Made by a program: the position numbers and the translations under genes. The notes beneath the pieces were generated by a model that worked only from the letters and a program-made list of their open reading frames with translations, was not told the DNA's origin and ran no database searches. Positions 6,983-12,838 of a stretch of 12,838 nt of DNA are shown one piece after another (positions within the stretch are counted from its first letter, which is position 1; every line of letters begins with the position of its first letter). Origin of the DNA: Alphaproteobacteria bacterium (lineage in GTDB: Bacteria; Pseudomonadota; Alphaproteobacteria; Rhodobacterales; Rhodobacteraceae); NCBI GenBank assembly GCA_003696705.1, contig RFGD01000043.1, forward strand, positions 1 through 12,838. Reading direction: 5' to 3'.

Positions 6983-6987
6983 AGGAG
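6983..6987 (+). promoter_or_regulatory. Ribosome binding site of the MFS transporter gene
   Basis: AGGAG lies 9 nt before the ATG at 6997. The 42-bp gap after queA contains no terminator-like hairpin that I can see, so read-through from queA is likely. Confidence 0.65.
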
Positions 6988-6996
6988 TTCCGCGCG

Positions 6997-8271
6997 ATGG
7001 GCAAGGTTCTGATGGACACCTGGCCGCTCTTGCTTGGCATCATGCTGTTCATGGTCGGCAACGGCATGCAGGGCACGCTTCTGGGCGTGCGCGGCGGGCT
7101 CGAGGGGTTTCCGACCTTCGAGATGTCGATCGTCATGTCGGCCTATTTCGTCGGTTTCCTTGGCGGATCGCGGATGACGCCGGGACTGATCCGGCGCGTG
7201 GGCCACGTGCGCGTCTTCGCCGCGCTCGGTTCGTTGATCAGCGCCGTTCTGGTCCTTTACCCCGTCGTTGCCCATCCGATCGCCTGGACCGTCCTTCGGG
7301 CCATCATCGGGTTCTGCTTCTCGGGCGTCTACGTCACGGCCGAAAGCTGGCTCAACAATGCGACCACGAACGAGACGCGGGGCCAGGCCCTTTCGGCCTA
7401 CATCATCGTGCAGATGGTCGGGATCGTCGCCGCGCAGGGGCTGATTACGCTGGGCGATCCGGGGGGCTACGTCCTTTTCATCGTGCCGTCGGTGCTGGTG
7501 TCCTTGGCGTTTGCGCCGATTCTTCTGTCGGTCACGCCGGCGCCCGTGTTCGAGACGACCAAGCGGATGAGCCTTGCCGAACTCTACGCCATCTCGCCCC
7601 TGGGATGCGTGGGCATGTTCATCCTCGGCGGGATGTTCGCCGCGCTCTTCGGCATGTCCGCCGTCTACGGCGCCGAGGCGCAGCTTTCGGTCCGAGAGAT
7701 CTCGGCCTTCGTCGCCTCCATCTACCTGGGCGGGATGGTGGCGCAATACCCCATCGGCTGGCTGTCCGACCGCATCGACCGTCGGCTTCTCGTGGCGGGC
7801 GTCGCGGCGCTTTGCGCGGCGATGGCGCTGGCCGAATTCTTCCTCGGGTCGGGCGGGGTGGCACTTCTGGTCGTCGGCTTCGTGATCGGCGGCACGACAA
7901 ACCCGCTCTATGCGCTCCTTCTTGCCCATACGAACGACTTCCTCGAATCGGACGACATGGCGGCCGCCTCGGGCGGGCTTGTCTTCATCAACGGCGTCGG
8001 TGCCATTGCGGGGCCCCTCGTCGTGGGCTGGTTCATGGGGGTCGCCGGACCGCCGGGCTTCTTTCTTTACCTCTTCGGCCTTGGCGCATTGCTTGCCGGC
8101 TATGCGACATGGCGGATGACCCGCCGCCCGACGGCCGAGGAGACGGGCCAGTACGTGACCGTCGTGCCCACCGTCTCGCCCGTTGCGGTCGAGCTTGCCC
8201 AGGAAGCGGCGTGGCAGTCGGACGACACCGGGGAAGATGGCGGATCGCACGAGACGAAAATCGCCTTGTAA
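6997..8271 (+). CDS. MFS transporter, YcaD-like
   Basis: The 424-residue protein is hydrophobic throughout, with about twelve membrane segments in two halves separated by a loop at about residues 181-195. This is the major facilitator layout in the inner membrane. SWLNNATTNETRGQALSAY (117-135) after membrane segment 4 resembles the YcaD/UMF-type pattern, and GWLSDRIDRRLLVAG (254-268) is the second-half copy of the MFS cytoplasmic loop motif. Residues from about 375 form a hydrophilic, acidic cytoplasmic tail. The substrate cannot be read from the sequence. YcaD itself has no settled substrate, and the neighbours (queA, DUF924) do not point to one. The start is supported by AGGAG upstream. It sits 42 bp after queA and 66 bp before the DUF924 start, on the same strand, so it is probably part of the same transcription unit. 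Confidence 0.88.
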   Translation: MGKVLMDTWPLLLGIMLFMVGNGMQGTLLGVRGGLEGFPTFEMSIVMSAYFVGFLGGSRMTPGLIRRVGHVRVFAALGSLISAVLVLYPVVAHPIAWTVLRAIIGFCFSGVYVTAESWLNNATTNETRGQALSAYIIVQMVGIVAAQGLITLGDPGGYVLFIVPSVLVSLAFAPILLSVTPAPVFETTKRMSLAELYAISPLGCVGMFILGGMFAALFGMSAVYGAEAQLSVREISAFVASIYLGGMVAQYPIGWLSDRIDRRLLVAGVAALCAAMALAEFFLGSGGVALLVVGFVIGGTTNPLYALLLAHTNDFLESDDMAAASGGLVFINGVGAIAGPLVVGWFMGVAGPPGFFLYLFGLGALLAGYATWRMTRRPTAEETGQYVTVVPTVSPVAVELAQEAAWQSDDTGEDGGSHETKIAL

Positions 8272-8322
8272 CCGGCTGATTCCTTTGTCACGCTGAAATT
8301 GTCCACAGGCGAATCTGGCATG

Positions 8323-8329
8323 AAGGAGG
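8323..8329 (+). promoter_or_regulatory. Ribosome binding site deciding the DUF924 start
   Basis: AAGGAGG lies 8 nt before ATG 8338. It rules against the in-frame ATG at 8320-8322 and the TTG at 8299, which would place this sequence inside the coding region. Confidence 0.8.
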
Positions 8330-8337
8330 GACCAGCG

Positions 8338-8925
8338 ATGCCGGACGTCGAAGAGGTCTTGCACTTCTGGCTTGACGAGGTCGGGCCGAAGGGGTGGTAC
8401 GCGGTCGACGAGAAGCTCGATCGCGAGATCCGGGAGCGTTTCCAAAAACTCTGGGAGGAAGCTGCCGCCGGCAAGCATCACGAATGGCAGGCCGAGCCGC
8501 GCGGCGCGCTCGCCTACATCATCCTGACCGACCAGTTTCCGCGCAACATGTTCCGCGGGGACGCGCGCGCCTTCCAGACCGACAAGCTGGCGCGAAAGGC
8601 CGCGAAGCATGCCATCGACCTTGGCTGGGACAAGCGCATCCCCGAGCCGGCGCGGCAGTTCTTCTATCTGCCGCTCATGCACTCGGAAAGCCTTTGCGAT
8701 CAGGACCGCGCCGTGCGGCTCTTCCTTACGCGCATGCCGGAAACGGGCGAGGCGAATCTGCTCCATGCCAAGGCGCATCGGGAGATCATTCGCAAGTTCG
8801 GGCGCTTTCCGTATCGAAACGCCGCCCTTCACCGGCAGACGACCGAGGACGAGCGCCATTTCCTTGAGGATGAGGGCGGTTACGGCGGCACGGTCGAAGC
8901 GATCCGCAAGGCCGCCAACGGCTGA
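8338..8925 (+). CDS. DUF924 family protein
   Basis: The 195-residue protein belongs to the DUF924 family (PF06041), which is widespread in proteobacteria and has no established function; its helical fold has been described as TPR-like. The family signature is clear: VLHFWLDEVGPKGWY (7-21), LTDQFPRNMFRG (63-74), FFYLPLMHSESLCDQD (108-123) and GRFPYRNAALHRQTTEDE (155-172). There is no signal peptide or membrane segment, so it is probably cytoplasmic. It is full length. The start is fixed by a consensus Shine-Dalgarno. It follows the MFS gene by 66 bp with no clear terminator between them, and precedes lpd by 107 bp that contain a promoter candidate, so it is more likely the last gene of the upstream unit than a partner of lpd. 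I do not assign a reaction. Confidence 0.92.
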   Translation: MPDVEEVLHFWLDEVGPKGWYAVDEKLDREIRERFQKLWEEAAAGKHHEWQAEPRGALAYIILTDQFPRNMFRGDARAFQTDKLARKAAKHAIDLGWDKRIPEPARQFFYLPLMHSESLCDQDRAVRLFLTRMPETGEANLLHAKAHREIIRKFGRFPYRNAALHRQTTEDERHFLEDEGGYGGTVEAIRKAANG

Positions 8926-8953
8926 ACGGGCCGAGCCTTTCTCCTTGCGCATT

Positions 8954-8966
8954 CCGGCCATGCCGG
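8954..8966 (+). terminator. Weak hairpin between the DUF924 gene and lpd
   Basis: CCGGC-CAT-GCCGG is a perfect 5-bp stem with a 3-nt loop, 29 nt after the DUF924 stop codon. No T tract follows, so it is at best a weak or Rho-assisted terminator for the upstream transcript. Confidence 0.25.
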
Positions 8967-8974
8967 GTGCGGGA

Positions 8975-9002
8975 TTGCTGTGCCCCCGCGAAATAGTTTA
9001 AC
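8975..9002 (+). promoter_or_regulatory. Promoter candidate for lpd
   Basis: TTGCTG (8975-8980) and TTTAAC (8997-9002), separated by 16 bp, lie about 30 bp before the lpd ATG at 9033. The -35 keeps the key TTG and the -10 matches 4 of 6 bases. GGGGA at 9024-9028 is the likely Shine-Dalgarno. Confidence 0.35.
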
Positions 9003-9032
9003 GTCGAACAAAATTTCTGAAGCGGGGACGCA

Positions 9033-10427
9033 ATGTCTGAAAAATCCTTCGACATGATCGTGATCGGTGCCGGGCCGGGCGGCTATGTCGCCGCCATTCG
9101 CGGCGCGCAGCTTGGGCTGAAGGTCGCCGTGGTCGAGCGCGAGCACCTCGGGGGCATCTGCCTCAACTGGGGCTGCATCCCGACCAAGGCGCTTCTCAGG
9201 TCGGCCGATGTCTTTCATCTGATGGAGCGGGCCGGCGACTTCGGCCTTCGCGCCGAGAAGATCGGCTATGACCTCGATGCGGTCGTCAAGCGAAGCCGCG
9301 CCGTTGCCAAACAGCTCAATTCCGGCGTCGGCCATCTTCTGAAGAAGAACAAGGTCACCACGATCATGGGCGAAGCGACGCTGCCCGCGAAGGGCCGCGT
9401 GCAGGTGAAGACCGGGAAGGGCACGGAAGAGCTCTCTGCCCGGGCCGTCGTTCTTGCCACCGGCGCCCGGGCCCGAGAGCTTCCGGGGCTCGAGGCGGAC
9501 GGCGATCTTGTCTGGACCTACAAGCATGCGCTGACGCCGCCCAGGATGCCGAAGAAGCTTCTGGTCATCGGCTCGGGCGCGATCGGCATCGAGTTCGCGA
9601 GCTTCTACAACACGCTTGGCGCCGACACGACCGTGGTCGAGGTCATGGACCGGATCCTGCCCGTCGAGGACGCCGAGATCTCGGCCTTCGCGCGAAAGGC
9701 GTTCGAGAAGCAAGGCATGAAGATCCGCGAAAAGGCGACAGTCAGGAAGCTCGACCGCGGCAATGGCAGGGTCACGGCCCATATCGAGAAGGACGGCAAG
9801 ACGACGACCGAGACCTTCGACACCGTCATCTCGGCCGTCGGCATCGTCGGCAACGTCGAGGGGCTGGGCCTCGAGGCGCTGGGCGTCAGGATCGACCGCA
9901 CCCATGTCGTCGTCGATGAGTTCTGCCGGACCGGCGTCGATGGCCTCTACGCCATCGGCGACATTGCCGGGCCGCCCTGGCTTGCCCACAAGGCCAGCCA
10001 CGAGGGGGTGATGGTCGCCGAACTCATCGCCGGGCAGAAGCCGCACCCCATTCGCGCCGAGCACATCCCCGGCTGCACCTACTGCAACCCGCAGATCGCC
10101 AGCGTCGGGCTGACCGAAGCGGCGGCGCGCGAGCGCGGGCACGAAGTGCGCGTCGGCCGGTTCCCCTTCATCGGCAACGGCAAGGCGATCGCCCTTGGCG
10201 AGCCCGAGGGCATGATCAAGACGGTCTTTGACGCGCGGACGGGCGAGCTTCTCGGTGCCCACATGGTCGGTGCGGAAGTCACCGAGATGATCCAGGGCTA
10301 TGCGGTGGCAATGACGCTCGAGACCACCGAGGCCGAACTCATGGAAACGGTCTTCCCGCATCCGACGCTGAGCGAGATGATGCACGAAGCGGTCCTTGAC
10401 GCCTACGGCCGCGCCATCCACTTCTGA
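9033..10427 (+). CDS. lpd: Dihydrolipoyl dehydrogenase (E3)
   Basis: Lpd reoxidises the dihydrolipoyl groups of 2-oxo acid dehydrogenase complexes (pyruvate, 2-oxoglutarate, branched-chain) or the glycine cleavage system, passing electrons through FAD to NAD+ in the cytoplasm. The 464-residue protein shows the FAD site GAGPGGYVAA (12-21), the redox disulfide GGICLNWGCIP with C43 and C48, the NAD site GSGAIGIEF (180-188), the second FAD segment GLYAIGDIAGPP, and the catalytic pair H443 and E448 in HPTLSE. All key residues are intact and the length is normal. No E1 or E2 genes are in the window, so which complex it serves cannot be told; alphaproteobacteria often carry more than one copy. It appears to have its own promoter and terminator and so to be monocistronic. 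Confidence 0.98.
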   Translation: MSEKSFDMIVIGAGPGGYVAAIRGAQLGLKVAVVEREHLGGICLNWGCIPTKALLRSADVFHLMERAGDFGLRAEKIGYDLDAVVKRSRAVAKQLNSGVGHLLKKNKVTTIMGEATLPAKGRVQVKTGKGTEELSARAVVLATGARARELPGLEADGDLVWTYKHALTPPRMPKKLLVIGSGAIGIEFASFYNTLGADTTVVEVMDRILPVEDAEISAFARKAFEKQGMKIREKATVRKLDRGNGRVTAHIEKDGKTTTETFDTVISAVGIVGNVEGLGLEALGVRIDRTHVVVDEFCRTGVDGLYAIGDIAGPPWLAHKASHEGVMVAELIAGQKPHPIRAEHIPGCTYCNPQIASVGLTEAAARERGHEVRVGRFPFIGNGKAIALGEPEGMIKTVFDARTGELLGAHMVGAEVTEMIQGYAVAMTLETTEAELMETVFPHPTLSEMMHEAVLDAYGRAIHF

Positions 10428-10437
10428 CAACTGCGTT

Positions 10438-10464
10438 CGCCCCGCCGAACGGAACGGCGGGGCG
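10438..10464 (+). terminator. Probable terminator of lpd
   Basis: CGCCCCGCCG and CGGCGGGGCG form a perfect 10-bp GC-rich stem with a 7-nt loop, 10 nt after the lpd stop codon. The following bases, TTGCTGTTCC, are T-rich but not a clean T tract. It separates lpd from the uvrA control region, which begins 5 bp later. Confidence 0.6.
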
Positions 10465-10469
10465 TTGCT

Positions 10470-10484
10470 GTTCCCGCAATGTTC
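10470..10484 (+). promoter_or_regulatory. LexA (SOS) box of uvrA
   Basis: GTTC-CCGCAAT-GTTC matches exactly the direct-repeat LexA operator GTTC-N7-GTTC known from alphaproteobacteria such as Rhodobacter and Rhizobium. It lies 63 bp upstream of the chosen start of uvrA, a classic SOS gene. One candidate promoter (TTGCTG 10465-10470 with CAAATT 10487-10492) would place the box between -35 and -10. Another (TTGGCC 10496-10501 with TATGTT 10519-10524) would place it just upstream. LexA repression relieved by DNA damage is inferred from the site and the gene. Confidence 0.75.
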
Positions 10485-10495
10485 TGCAAATTCGT

Positions 10496-10524
10496 TTGGC
10501 CTTGCGGCCCCGAGCCCCTATGTT
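10496..10524 (+). promoter_or_regulatory. Promoter candidate for uvrA
   Basis: TTGGCC (10496-10501) and TATGTT (10519-10524) have a 17-bp spacer, which would start transcription near 10531. That favours ATG 10548 over the in-frame ATG 10536 as the start codon. The alternative pair, TTGCTG 10465-10470 with CAAATT 10487-10492, overlaps the LexA box better but has a poorer -10. Confidence 0.35.
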
Positions 10525-10547
10525 GAGCCCGAGCCATGGGGGGCAGA

Positions 10548-12838
<2,291 letters not shown>

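Noticed and set aside
8299..8337. A TTG start at 8299, or an ATG at 8320, for the DUF924 gene
   Set aside because: The consensus AAGGAGG at 8323-8329 would lie inside the gene. ATG 8338 has ideal spacing and the family N-terminus.
5731..8961. An uninterrupted minus-strand frame of more than 1000 codons opposite queA, the MFS gene and the DUF924 gene
   Set aside because: Three well-recognised plus-strand genes account for the region. The antisense product has no family resemblance and spans gene borders.

Overview
The window looks like core chromosome of a high-GC alphaproteobacterium, most likely a Rhodobacterales member. The support is a DUF5930-type coiled-coil leader on what should be an M23 peptidase, a LexA box of the alphaproteobacterial GTTC-N7-GTTC form in front of uvrA, and alphaproteobacterial-looking QueA, Lpd and UvrA proteins. 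Base composition and codon use appear uniform. I see no tRNA, rRNA, insertion sequence, integrase, CRISPR array or phage gene.

Left block, minus strand (1-2339): bcp (PrxQ-type peroxiredoxin) is followed after 17 bp by a DUF455 ferritin-like diiron protein. After a further 133 bp comes the start of a membrane-anchored coiled-coil protein (DUF5930/M23 family) that runs off the left edge. The bcp-DUF455 pair looks like an operon joining peroxide detoxification to a diiron protein of unknown reaction.

Divergent control region (2340-2518): about 180 bp separates bcp from the plus-strand genes. It holds three perfect inverted repeats and a weak promoter candidate.

Central block, plus strand (2519-8925): a large AsmA/YhdP-like envelope protein overlaps queA (queuosine tRNA modification) by an ATGA junction. 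An MFS transporter and a DUF924 protein follow at short distances. I see no strong terminator between them, so they may share a transcript.

Right block, plus strand (9033-12838): lpd (dihydrolipoyl dehydrogenase, E3) ends at a perfect 10-bp hairpin, probably its terminator. Immediately after it lies the LexA box, then uvrA (excision repair ATPase), which is cut by the right edge.

The window is essentially ordinary housekeeping sequence, and I do not find a novel multi-gene system. The points worth a second look are the LexA operator at uvrA, a missing zinc-ligand cysteine in UvrA, the unusual cysteine layout of Bcp, the two conserved families without known function (DUF455, DUF924), the ATGA coupling of an envelope gene to queA, and a G-rich tract inside the AsmA-like gene. 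No gene-free stretch exceeds about 180 bp.
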